A DNA stretch of 64,000 nt, taken from assembly GCA_963771005.1 (NCBI GenBank), contig CAVYRO010000002.1:248001-312000 (forward strand), read 5' to 3'. A program made the translations under genes and the position numbers. Below, in pieces: positions 44,769-52,604 of the stretch. A model generated the notes under the pieces. That model saw nothing but the letters and a program-made list of their open reading frames with translations. It had not been told where the DNA came from and made no database searches. How positions within the stretch are numbered: the first letter of the stretch is position 1; every line of letters starts with the position of its first letter. The stretch comes from DASQZK01 sp963771005. Its GTDB lineage: Bacteria; Bacteroidota; Bacteroidia; Bacteroidales; GCA-2748055.

Positions 44769-45806
44769 ATGTATAAAAGGTTTCTGCGTCCTTTCCTATT
44801 TATTTTTCCACCGGAAACCGTGCACAGGATGATCATTTCCGTAGTAAAAGCTATAAATGGGATCCCATTACTTTCTTCAGTGATCCGGAAAGCTTTTTCC
44901 CTTGACCGTCCCTCACTCGAAAAGAACATTCTGGGTCTCCGGTTTACCAATCCTGTGGGACTGGCTGCAGGTTTTGATAAGAATGCGTCTTTCTATAAGG
45001 CTTTCCGGATGTTTGGTTTTGGATTTATAGAGGTAGGAACGGTCACTCCCCGGCCGCAACCCGGTAATGCCCGTCCCCGAAGCTTTAGGCTGCCGGTAGA
45101 CAAAGCCCTGATCAACCGGATGGGATTTAATAACCTGGGCGCGGAAGCGGCTGCAGGGAAACTCCAAACCCGGCCCGAAAGGTATGTTATAGGCGGGAAT
45201 ATCGGGAAGAATACCGACACGCCTAATGAACGGGCTGTCGATGATTATGAATCCTGCTTTCGTACCTTATATGATTATGTTGATTACTTTGTCGTTAATG
45301 TAAGTTGTCCTAACATCTCGGATATGGCTGAATTGCAGGATGAGGAAAGACTCCGGGAGATCCTTGTGAGGCTCGTCACGGTACGCGGAGAAATGAAAAA
45401 ACGAAAACCTGTGCTTCTTAAGATCTCTCCCGACCTTAACTGGAAACAGATCGATGAAAGCCTGATGATCATTCAAGAAACAGGTCTCGACGGCATCGTG
45501 GCTACAAATACCAGCCTTACACGCGACCACCTTAAAACCCATGCCGGAAGGATTGAAGAGATTGGCAAGGGCGGACTCTCGGGGAAACCCATTGCCGCAC
45601 GCTCTACCGAAATAATCCGCTATATCCGAAGCAAAATGGGCAAAAATTTCCCAATCATTGGAGTCGGCGGTATTATGTCGGTGGATGATGCATTGGAAAA
45701 ACTAGACGCTGGAGCCGATTTGTTACAATTGTATACAGGTTTTATCTATGAGGGGCCGGGCTTTGTGAAGAAGATCCTCAAAGCAATGAGTGATCATAAA
45801 ACCTGA
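44769..45806 (+). CDS. pyrD: Quinone-dependent dihydroorotate dehydrogenase
   Basis: A class 2 dihydroorotate dehydrogenase of 345 residues that oxidises dihydroorotate to orotate in pyrimidine synthesis and feeds electrons to membrane quinone. The N-terminal amphipathic part (MYKRFLRPFLFIFPPETVHR) is the membrane-binding quinone tunnel of class 2. FMN and substrate motifs are NPVGLAAGFDKNA, GFIEVGTVTPRPQPGN, VNVSCPNIS with the catalytic Ser region, ATNTS and IGVGGI. A TTG 15 bp upstream is in frame, but ATG 44769 starts the known helix. A perfect -7-like TATATTTG lies at 44749-44756, so it may have its own promoter inside the 26 bp gap. Confidence 0.96.
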   Translation: MYKRFLRPFLFIFPPETVHRMIISVVKAINGIPLLSSVIRKAFSLDRPSLEKNILGLRFTNPVGLAAGFDKNASFYKAFRMFGFGFIEVGTVTPRPQPGNARPRSFRLPVDKALINRMGFNNLGAEAAAGKLQTRPERYVIGGNIGKNTDTPNERAVDDYESCFRTLYDYVDYFVVNVSCPNISDMAELQDEERLREILVRLVTVRGEMKKRKPVLLKISPDLNWKQIDESLMIIQETGLDGIVATNTSLTRDHLKTHAGRIEEIGKGGLSGKPIAARSTEIIRYIRSKMGKNFPIIGVGGIMSVDDALEKLDAGADLLQLYTGFIYEGPGFVKKILKAMSDHKT

Positions 45807-45884
45807 AACCGGTGCATCAATGAAACCCAGCGATGGTAAAACAATCCTCAAACCACCGGAAAAATTTTGTGATTTGGTGCGTCA

Positions 45885-45910
45885 AAATCCGTCAAATCCG
45901 CGTTCCTCTT
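45885..45910 (-). repeat. 26 bp dispersed repeat, inverted copy of 62153-62178
   Basis: On the minus strand this reads AAGAGGAACGCGGATTTGAC then GGATTT, identical over 26 bases to 62153-62178 on the plus strand. A shorter match (first 15 bases) is at 62083-62097. It lies between pyrD and the first Gfo/Idh gene. Such AACGCGGATTTGACGGATTT sequences are common non-coding repeats in Bacteroidota genomes. Confidence 0.8.
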
Positions 45911-46009
45911 TGAAGGCTTAATTATCTGAGGGTTTAATGAGAGGATATGGGTTTTTTAGGGAAAACCATCCCTGAAAAAACTACGGTAAATTATCTAAAA
46001 CGGCATGCT

Positions 46010-47452
46010 ATGAAAAGGAGAAAATTTTTCCAGGTTACATCATTGGGAGTTGCAGGAATGGGTATGGTAAATTCATGCACCTCCGTCAACAAAAACGGCA
46101 GCACCGATCAGGAGGGTAGTGACAGCCCGCTTCAGATGAAGACCCCGGACTATCGGGGGAGTATAAAGACAGCTTTCCCTAAGACCGATGTGAAAAACCC
46201 GTCGGAAAGGGTGGTCCTCGCGCTGATCGGGGCCGGGGGATATGGCACGAACCTGGTTCTCCAGACTGCAGGCCTGAATGGAAATACACGCATCAAATAT
46301 GTGTGCGATGTGGATGATACAAGGGGAGGGCAGGCTATTTCAGAGCTAAAGAAGATACAGGGCTTCGAACCCATCAGAGTGAGAGACATGCGCAAGATCT
46401 TCGATGACACTGAAGTGGACGGCGTATTTATCGCAACGCCAGAACACTGGCACGGACTGGCAACGGTATGGGCCTGCCAGGCAGGAAAGGATGTTTATGT
46501 AGAAAAATGTGTATCACATAATATCCATGAAGGTCAGCAGATGATAAAGGCGGCCATGAAATACAACCGGATCGTCCAATGCGGTACGCAAAACAGGAGT
46601 GCCGATTATGCACTCACAGCCCGCGATTACATTCAAAGTGGTAAGCTCGGGAAGATTATTGCTGTCCATGTGCGGGGACTCCTCGATGGACCCATACCCT
46701 TCAATGAGAAGGAGGGTACGCCTGCCCCTGCCACCATTGACTGGAACATGTGGCTCGGACCGGCTCCGGAGGCAGCCTACAGCGTCTCAAGGAATAAGGC
46801 CTGGGGGTATTACTGGGACTATTCAGGCGGTTATGCTATGGCCGAAGGTATTATCCATCAGCTCGATTTGACGCGCCTGGTGCTCGGTGACCCCGGGTTT
46901 CCCAAATCCGTGTATTGCACCGGGGGGAGGTATTGCTACGATGACAACCGGGAAATACCGGATTATCAAAATGTAACCTTCGATTTCGGAGACTTTGTTA
47001 TGCACCTTGAGGCCGGTGAATTTACCGATTACATGGCCAAATCGGAGCCAAAAGTAAGGTTCGGCCCTGATTTTCCGGAATGGAAACAGAACGCCACCCG
47101 TATTCAGATCCTGGGAACCGAACAGATGATGTATGTTGGCCGTATGGGAGGAGGCTGGCAGGTATTTGATAAGGACGGACAACTGGTTGCACAGCAGACG
47201 GGGCTCTATCCGCTCGAACCCCACCTGCGGAATTTTATCAGCTGCATCAGGAGCCGTGAACAGCCTAACGGAAATATTATCCAGGGGCATAACAGTGCAG
47301 TTCTTATCCATCTTGCCAATCTTTCCTACAGGACAGGGAAAAGTCAACTTTTATTTTCTCCGGAATATGAAGCAGTTACCGGTAATAAGGAAGCAACCGG
47401 ATTATCGAAAGGTCATTACAGGAAGGGATTTGAAATGCCGGAAGATATTTGA
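46010..47452 (+). CDS. Gfo/Idh/MocA oxidoreductase with Tat/lipoprotein-type signal, copy 1
   Basis: 480 residues. The start MKRRKFFQVTSLGVAGMGMV has a twin-arginine-like RRKFF motif and then a lipobox-like VNSC. The Rossmann domain follows with LIGAGGYGTNL (about residue 70), then VDGVFIATPEHWHGLATVWA, and EKCVSHNIHEG where most relatives have EKP. The C-terminal domain includes WNMWLGPAPE and WGYYWDYSGGYAMAEGIIHQ with its His. NAD(P)-dependent oxidation of a sugar or polyol in the periplasm is typical of the secreted group. The frame is open from 45947, but the signal begins at 46010. A near-identical gene follows after 42 bp. Confidence 0.9.
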   Translation: MKRRKFFQVTSLGVAGMGMVNSCTSVNKNGSTDQEGSDSPLQMKTPDYRGSIKTAFPKTDVKNPSERVVLALIGAGGYGTNLVLQTAGLNGNTRIKYVCDVDDTRGGQAISELKKIQGFEPIRVRDMRKIFDDTEVDGVFIATPEHWHGLATVWACQAGKDVYVEKCVSHNIHEGQQMIKAAMKYNRIVQCGTQNRSADYALTARDYIQSGKLGKIIAVHVRGLLDGPIPFNEKEGTPAPATIDWNMWLGPAPEAAYSVSRNKAWGYYWDYSGGYAMAEGIIHQLDLTRLVLGDPGFPKSVYCTGGRYCYDDNREIPDYQNVTFDFGDFVMHLEAGEFTDYMAKSEPKVRFGPDFPEWKQNATRIQILGTEQMMYVGRMGGGWQVFDKDGQLVAQQTGLYPLEPHLRNFISCIRSREQPNGNIIQGHNSAVLIHLANLSYRTGKSQLLFSPEYEAVTGNKEATGLSKGHYRKGFEMPEDI

Positions 47453-47494
47453 GCTCTTCAGAATTCACCTGCCACTTGAAATAAATTTATACGG

Positions 47495-48934
47495 ATGAAA
47501 CGAAGGAAATTTTTAGGGATTACATCGGCCGGTATTGCAGGAATGGGGCTATCATCCTGCTCAGGTTCCGGAACAGGGGAAAATAACGAAATAAGGGCAG
47601 AATCCGATACAGCGCCCAAATCACCCCCGGCATACCGGCAAGAGATAAAAACGGCCTTTCCTGCAAACGGCAGTAAGTCTCCCGGCGACAGGGTAGTGCT
47701 GGCACTGATCGGTGCGGGAGCTTACGGCACGAACCTTATCCTGGAAGCTGCTGATTCGGGTGAAAACATCCATATAAAATACGTCTGCGACGTGGATGAT
47801 ACCCGGGGGGGTCGGGCTATCGCGGAATTGAAACAGAAACAGGGCTTTGAACCTATCCGCGTGAGGGATATGCGCAAAGTCTTTGATGATAAAGAGATCG
47901 ATGGGGTTTTCATCGCCACGCCGGAGCATTGGCATGCACTTGCCACCATAAGGGCCTGTCAGACAGGCAAAGATGTATATGTTGAGAAGACGGTTTCCCA
48001 TGATATCTTCCAGGGTCAGAAAATGATCGAGGCAGCCATGAAATATAACCGGATCATCCAGTGCGGGATGCAAAACAGGAGCGCAGATTATGCCCTTCCT
48101 GCGAGAGATTTTCTGCAAAGCGGGAAACTGGGGGAGGTGATTGCCGTTCATATCCGGGAGCTGGACGCAGGTCCCATTCCCTTTAGAGCCAAAGAGGATA
48201 CCCCGGCTCCTGATACTATCGATTGGGATATGTGGCTCGGACCGGCCCCCAGGGTACCCTTCAATCTGTCCAGAAACAAAGCATGGGGATATTATTGGGA
48301 CTATTCCGGCGGGTATGCGATGTCCGGCGGTATCATCCACCAGGTTGACCTTGCCCGGATGGTTCTTGGGGATCCGGGATTTCCCCGGTCGGTATACTGC
48401 ACAGGAGGACGCTTCTGCTACAATGACGGAAGAGAAGTTCCGGATTACCAGTCGGCTATTTTCGATTATGGGCATTTTGTAATGGATATCCAGGCCGGAG
48501 AATTCTCGGATTATATGGCTAAATCGTCTGCAGAGATCAGATTTGGTGACGGCTTTCCGGAATGGAAGCAGAATTCAACCCGGATTCAGATACTGGGCAC
48601 AAAAGGAATGATGTACGTTGGCAGGATGGGGGGCGGATGGCAGGTATTCGATAAAAACAGGAATATCGTAGCACAGCAACCCGGGCTTTTCCCCCTTAAA
48701 GCACATATCAAAAACTTCGTTGAATGCATAAGGACCAGGGAGCAACCCAACGGGAATATCCTCCAGGGTCATAACAGCGGTGTGCTGATGCACCTGGCGA
48801 ATATCGCTTACCGTACCGGTAAAAAACAACTTATTTTTTCAGGTGAAAATGAATCGATAGTGAATGACAGGCAGGCACAGGATCTGGCTTATCCGGAGTA
48901 CCGGAAAGGTTATGAGATCCCTGTCCGGGTTTAA
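47495..48934 (+). CDS. Gfo/Idh/MocA oxidoreductase with Tat/lipoprotein-type signal, copy 2
   Basis: 479 residues, a tandem paralog of the preceding gene with the same domain order and length. The start MKRRKFLGITSAGIAGMGLS has RRKFL and a lipobox-like SSC. The nucleotide-binding site is LIGAGAYGTNL; the EKP position is EKTVSHDIFQG. WNMWLGPAP becomes WDMWLGPAPR and HQVDLARMVLGDPGFPRSVY aligns throughout. The TAA stop lies inside the TTTAAATAG end of the dispersed repeat that starts at 48931. The pair probably arose by tandem duplication and then diverged, which suggests two related sugar substrates (inference). Confidence 0.9.
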   Translation: MKRRKFLGITSAGIAGMGLSSCSGSGTGENNEIRAESDTAPKSPPAYRQEIKTAFPANGSKSPGDRVVLALIGAGAYGTNLILEAADSGENIHIKYVCDVDDTRGGRAIAELKQKQGFEPIRVRDMRKVFDDKEIDGVFIATPEHWHALATIRACQTGKDVYVEKTVSHDIFQGQKMIEAAMKYNRIIQCGMQNRSADYALPARDFLQSGKLGEVIAVHIRELDAGPIPFRAKEDTPAPDTIDWDMWLGPAPRVPFNLSRNKAWGYYWDYSGGYAMSGGIIHQVDLARMVLGDPGFPRSVYCTGGRFCYNDGREVPDYQSAIFDYGHFVMDIQAGEFSDYMAKSSAEIRFGDGFPEWKQNSTRIQILGTKGMMYVGRMGGGWQVFDKNRNIVAQQPGLFPLKAHIKNFVECIRTREQPNGNILQGHNSGVLMHLANIAYRTGKKQLIFSGENESIVNDRQAQDLAYPEYRKGYEIPVRV

Positions 48935-48981
48935 ATAGTATCAGGAAGAAAACTCGATAACCCTTCGGCTCAGGGACCGGT
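48931..48981 (+). repeat. Partial copy of the TTTAAATAGT / CCCTTCGRCTTCG dispersed repeat
   Basis: TTAAATAGTATCAGGAAGAA followed by AACTCGATAACCCTTCGGCT and CAGGGACCGG matches the left arm of the element at 43101 and the copies at 13197 and 51213. The match ends after GGACCGG, about 50 bp in. The TTTAAATAG end supplies the stop codon of the preceding oxidoreductase. The remainder of the element is replaced by an orphan coding fragment. Confidence 0.85.
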
Positions 48982-49152
48982 ACAGCCGATATTGGTCAGG
49001 AGGTTACGCCTGAGGTTGAAGGCATGACAGTGCCGAATGCGGACGGTAAGGCAGTTGTTGTGCCCTTAAAGGGAATAACCACAGCTAAAGGAGTTTTTGA
49101 TGAGATAAAGATCTTAGTGAGAAGACCGGAACCCAGGATCATCGGTAACTGA
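48961..49152 (+). pseudogene. Orphan C-terminal gene fragment fused to a repeat
   Basis: An open frame without a convincing start runs from within the repeat to a TGA at 49150-49152. After the repeat-derived residues it reads IGQEVTPEVEGMTVPNADGK then AVVVPLKGITTAKGVFDEIK and ILVRRPEPRIIGN. The composition is protein-like and compatible with the last 55 residues of a beta-rich domain, but I do not recognise the family. The 5' part appears to have been removed at the repeat boundary (about 48982). An internal ATG at 49024 has no ribosome-binding context of note. Confidence 0.5.
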
Positions 49153-49194
49153 CCTCATAGCACTACCTGTATTCAAACCAATATGTCATCCGGA

Positions 49195-49223
49195 TGTTAT
49201 TCCTTTATATACCGGGAATAACA
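49195..49223 (+). promoter_or_regulatory. Hairpin immediately upstream of the aconitase start
   Basis: TGTTATTCC (49195-49203) and GGAATAACA (49215-49223) form a perfect 9 bp stem with an 11 nt loop. The stem ends 4 bases before the ATG at 49228, so it would cover the region where a ribosome must bind. It could limit translation or be the end of a decayed element. No T-run follows it. Confidence 0.5.
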
Positions 49224-49227
49224 GGTC

Positions 49228-51204
49228 ATGAATGTCAGCCATAAACTTATAAAATCTCATCTCCTTTCGGGCAGGATGGAACCCGGAAGTGAGATCGGGC
49301 TTAAGATCGACCAGGTGCTCCAGCAGGATGCCACGGGGACGCTGATCATGCTTGAGCTTGAGGCCATGGGGACGGACCGGGTGAAGGCTGAAACCTCCGT
49401 TCAGTATGTAGATCACAACCTCCTTCAAACCGATTTCAGGAATGCCGACGATCATATCTTCCTTCAGAGTGCTTCTGCTCGTTTCGGTTATTGGTTCAGC
49501 CGTCCCGGCAACGGGATAAGTCATGCCGTTCATATGGAAAGGTTTGGGATACCTGGAAAATCACTTCTCGGTTCCGACAGTCATACCTGCGCGGGTGGCG
49601 GACTGGGAATGCTGGCAATTGGTACCGGTGGCCTTGATGTGGCACTTGCTGCCACAGGTGAGCCTTACTATGTGAAAATGCCGAAGGTGAGAGGGGTGAG
49701 ACTTACCGGGAAACTTCCGCAATGGTTGAGCGCCAAAGATATTATCCTCGAGATGTTACGGAGGTATGATGTAAAGGGTAACACGGGATATATCATTGAA
49801 TATTATGGCGATGGATTGAAGAACTTGTCAGCGTGGGACAGGCATGTGATTGCAAATATGGGCGCCGAACTGGGAGCTACTACTACCGTTTTCCCTTCGG
49901 ATGAAAATACCCGCTTCTTTCTCCGTCAGCAGAAACGTGAAGAAGTGTGGAGTGAGCTCAGGGCTGACAATGCGGAGGAATATGACGAAAAGGATGAGAT
50001 CGATCTGGGCAGTCTCGTTTCGCTGATTGCCCTGCCGGGAAGCCCTGGAAACATAGTGCCTGTTTCACAGGTGGCGGGAACGCCTGTTTCCCAGGTGGTT
50101 GTCGGATCATCGGCCAATCCCGGGCTGAGAGATTTCGCAGTGGTTGCAGGGATACTGAAAGACAGGCAGGTTAATGAAAATGTTTCCCTTGATATCAATC
50201 CTTCCTCCAGGCAGACCTTCGAAAATCTCAGTGAAGCCGGCTTGCTCGGAATACTCATACGCGCAGGGGCAAGGCTTCACCAGACGGGATGTATGGGATG
50301 TATCGGGATGGGCCAGGCCCCGGCATCCGGGACCAACAGCCTGCGCACCATGCCGAGAAATTTCCCCGGCCGTTCAGGCACGCTGGATGATAAGGTTTAC
50401 CTTTGCAGTCCGGAAACGGCGGCAGCTTCTGCTCTTACCGGCAAGATCACCGATCCCGCCGGGCTGCCAAACCTTTTTGATATGGTTTATCCCACGTTTG
50501 CCGGTCCGGAGGAGCTCCGGATCAACGAGGCCATGCTGGTTCCGCCACCCGGTAGCGGGATCCCGGAGAAAACGGAAATTATAAAGGGTCCCAATATCAA
50601 AAACCTGCCCGGAATCCCCCCACCGGATGATAGTTTTGAGGTACCTGTTCTTCTGAAAATGAAGGATAATATCTCCACCGATGAAATCCTGAGGGCAGGG
50701 AGCAAGGTCCTGCCTTTTCGCAGCAATATTGAGGAATTGAGCAAGTTTGCTTTCCAGGTTGTCGACAATACTTTCTATGAGCGTGCCATGGAGGCCAGGC
50801 AGGGACATATCGTTGTCGCGGGAGAAAATTATGCACAGGGAAGCAGCCGGGAACATGCGGCGCTTTGCCCGAGATATATCGGTCAGCGCGCGGTCATTGC
50901 CAAAAGCTATGCAAGGATCGGATGGCAGAACCTGTGCAATTTCGGGATCATTCCCTACGAATTCATTAAGGAAGAGGATTACGATCAGATTCAACAGGGA
51001 GATGTGATCCGGATGGAAAATATTCTTGGCAGCCTGGAGCATGGCACCAGACAAATTGCCCGGATACCGGCCAGGGACGTAGAGATCGAACTCACACTGA
51101 GCCTGAGTGAACGTCAGAAAAAAGTTCTCCTTGCCGGGGGGATGATCAACTACATGAGAAAGCGGAGAGGTATGGAAAAAGAGAAAACCAGTTCCCTAAA
51201 ATGA
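49228..51204 (+). CDS. Aconitate hydratase (short bacterial/Aquifex-like type)
   Basis: 658 residues, of the single-chain aconitase type found outside the AcnA/AcnB groups. The N-terminal catalytic domains include LGSDSHTCAGGGLGMLAIGTGG, and the swivel domain with NYAQGSSREHAALCPRYIG lies near residue 535. Two Fe-S ligands are in QTGCMGCIGMG (C355, C358). The third ligand, normally the Cys of GSCTN, is replaced: the segment reads VVGSSANPGLRD with S295 at that position. Isomerisation of citrate to isocitrate is expected, but the missing Cys leaves the cluster in doubt; a 3-isopropylmalate or homoaconitate role is less likely given the length. Both flanks carry copies of a dispersed repeat. 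Confidence 0.87.
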   Translation: MNVSHKLIKSHLLSGRMEPGSEIGLKIDQVLQQDATGTLIMLELEAMGTDRVKAETSVQYVDHNLLQTDFRNADDHIFLQSASARFGYWFSRPGNGISHAVHMERFGIPGKSLLGSDSHTCAGGGLGMLAIGTGGLDVALAATGEPYYVKMPKVRGVRLTGKLPQWLSAKDIILEMLRRYDVKGNTGYIIEYYGDGLKNLSAWDRHVIANMGAELGATTTVFPSDENTRFFLRQQKREEVWSELRADNAEEYDEKDEIDLGSLVSLIALPGSPGNIVPVSQVAGTPVSQVVVGSSANPGLRDFAVVAGILKDRQVNENVSLDINPSSRQTFENLSEAGLLGILIRAGARLHQTGCMGCIGMGQAPASGTNSLRTMPRNFPGRSGTLDDKVYLCSPETAAASALTGKITDPAGLPNLFDMVYPTFAGPEELRINEAMLVPPPGSGIPEKTEIIKGPNIKNLPGIPPPDDSFEVPVLLKMKDNISTDEILRAGSKVLPFRSNIEELSKFAFQVVDNTFYERAMEARQGHIVVAGENYAQGSSREHAALCPRYIGQRAVIAKSYARIGWQNLCNFGIIPYEFIKEEDYDQIQQGDVIRMENILGSLEHGTRQIARIPARDVEIELTLSLSERQKKVLLAGGMINYMRKRRGMEKEKTSSLK

Positions 51205-51212
51205 TGGATAAG

Positions 51213-51290
51213 GTTTAAATAGTGTTTGTAAGAAAACTCGACGACCCTTCGGCTTCGTTCATCGAATTGACCGGTCCCTGAGCGCAGCCG
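51213..51290. repeat. Compact chimeric copy of the dispersed repeat
   Basis: The first part (GTTTAAATAGTGTTTGTAAG then AAAACTCGACGACCCTTCGG and CTTCG) equals the left arm of the element at 43101. The second part (TTCATCGAATTGACCGGTCC then CTGAGCG) equals the start of its right arm. The two arms are joined directly, with the central hairpin lost. The sequence encodes the final residues of the DUF1593 gene on the minus strand, and its TTTAAA provides that gene's stop codon. Confidence 0.82.
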
Positions 51291-52300
51291 GGAGCAGAGT
51301 CCAGCATCCATTCTGCGCGTTTGGCAAAATCTGACTGGTAATGGGATTCCCATTTATGGATCGTTGATGTGCCGGGCCCGTCAACCCAATGATTGGTAGT
51401 TCCGGAACGGACATACTGCCCACCCCAATTTGGTTGAGAGGGATCTTCTGGATCATGCATCCCTTTCGCCGCACTCACCAGGTACAAAAACGAAGGCGAA
51501 TCACCCTCCTTCAGACCATCCACCCCCATTGCCGCTGGCGGATATACGGCACCCAACGGACCATGGTTCTGTCTGATATTTGAATTGATCCAGGCCAGGT
51601 TTCCTAAAGGGTCGTCAGGACCGCCAAAAATACCCATATAGGTCGATCGTGAGTAAATGATGAATAAATCCGGGAAATTTTCCATCAGCCAATCAATGGT
51701 ATCATCCTGATGGGCAACCTGGTAGATTCGAATCTTTGCAAGAAATTTCTGCAATTCAGCATCCGTGCGGGTATTCCGTACTTTCCAGATTGCCTGGGCT
51801 AAATTGCTGCAATCGCCCCAGAAACAAAACCATACCGGACGATTATCAGGCTTATCCAAAATACTGATAATTGAATCAGAAGCCTGGCTGTCTTTCCCGG
51901 CCCCGATATTATTACTTACCGTACCGCCCCAGGTACCCTGACGCCCCTGAAAAATGACTGAAGATAAATATTCAGGAGTGGGATAGTTTGGATCATGCTT
52001 TTTCAGGTTATCGTAGACTTTGGCATACAGTTCAACAATGTCAAGCATATTTTGCTTATTTGCCACATTGGCAAAAGTGCCTGACGAAGCCACCATACCC
52101 TCAACATCAAATTCATTTGTATAAAGCAGGAAACGTACCATCGACTGAACATCATCCGGATCGCTCGTACGATTTGCAGCACAGCCACTCATGCATACAT
52201 CGGGCGGAGGGAAATCTGAGGAGATCACAATCCGGATCTGAGCGTTTATGATTTCGCCTGCGAACAGAAAAATGAAAAAAATCAGATATTTATTAATCAT
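51215..52300 (-). CDS. DUF1593 protein (nucleoside-hydrolase-like), C-terminus truncated at a repeat
   Basis: 361 residues from MINKYLIFFIFLFAGEIINA, a signal peptide. An ATG two codons upstream is also possible. The nucleoside-hydrolase-like domain is clear: RIVISSDFPPPDVC, TSDPDDVQSMVRFLLYTNEF, EGMVASSGTFANV, PVWFCFWGDCSNLAQA and QDDTIDWLMENFPDLFIIYS. Family members are usually longer, with a further beta-sandwich domain. Here the family sequence ends at RAEWMLDS and the last 26 residues are translated from the dispersed repeat at 51213-51290, so the gene is probably truncated. It is convergent with the aconitase gene, with 10 bp between the stops. Confidence 0.82.
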   Translation of the reverse strand: MINKYLIFFIFLFAGEIINAQIRIVISSDFPPPDVCMSGCAANRTSDPDDVQSMVRFLLYTNEFDVEGMVASSGTFANVANKQNMLDIVELYAKVYDNLKKHDPNYPTPEYLSSVIFQGRQGTWGGTVSNNIGAGKDSQASDSIISILDKPDNRPVWFCFWGDCSNLAQAIWKVRNTRTDAELQKFLAKIRIYQVAHQDDTIDWLMENFPDLFIIYSRSTYMGIFGGPDDPLGNLAWINSNIRQNHGPLGAVYPPAAMGVDGLKEGDSPSFLYLVSAAKGMHDPEDPSQPNWGGQYVRSGTTNHWVDGPGTSTIHKWESHYQSDFAKRAEWMLDSAPGCAQGPVNSMNEAEGSSSFLTNTI

Positions 52301-52360
52301 GTCCATCTTTTGCAAGGTACAACATGGCGGGGATGGCCACAAACTGGCAATAAAACAGGA

Positions 52361-52403
52361 GGAAAAAGAAAAGGGACAAACCCGATATATCCGAATTTGT
52401 CCC
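52361..52403 (-). terminator. Intrinsic terminator of the tRNA-Lys gene
   Basis: On the minus strand GGGACAAA (52403-52396) and TTTGTCCC (52380-52373) form an 8 bp stem around a 15 nt loop, followed by TTTTCTTTTTCC. It lies 7 bases after the 3' end of the tRNA, so transcription stops almost immediately. The DUF1593 gene lies beyond and must have another promoter. Confidence 0.85.
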
Positions 52404-52409
52404 GTCAGG

Positions 52410-52482
52410 TGATCCAGCTGGGGCTCGAACCCAGGACCCCATCCTTAAAAGGGATGTGCTCTACCAGCTGAGCTACTGAATC
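52410..52482 (-). tRNA. tRNA-Lys (anticodon UUU)
   Basis: 73 nt without an encoded CCA. On the minus strand the acceptor arms GATTCAG and CTGGATC pair (one T-G wobble), followed by discriminator A. The D arm is GCTC-AGCTGGTA-GAGC. The anticodon arm is CATCC-CTTTTAA-GGATG, with anticodon TTT. The T arm is CTGGG-TTCGAGC-CCCAG. It stands alone between the exonuclease gene and the DUF1593 gene and has its own promoter and terminator. Confidence 0.97.
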
Positions 52483-52500
52483 TGCTTGTTTAACGGGTTG

Positions 52501-52531
52501 CAAAGATAAATCAATATTGTTTTTATGCAAA
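52501..52531 (-). promoter_or_regulatory. Bacteroidota housekeeping promoter of tRNA-Lys
   Basis: On the minus strand TTTG (52531-52528), a 19 bp spacer and TATCTTTG (52508-52501) match the Bacteroidota consensus TTTG-N19-TAnnTTTG exactly. The -7 element ends 18 bases before the tRNA 5' end, which leaves a short leader to be trimmed. It is the clearest promoter in the window and supports the taxonomic assignment. Confidence 0.9.
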
Positions 52532-52604
52532 GTCTTTTTTGGAATTCTTTTGAAAAAAGACGTTATAACGTGACAGGTCACCTATTTCCTGTTTTTTATT
52601 CCTG

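Noticed and set aside
47621..48475. Long frame (284 codons) on the minus strand
   Set aside because: It is antisense to the second Gfo/Idh gene and has no family features.
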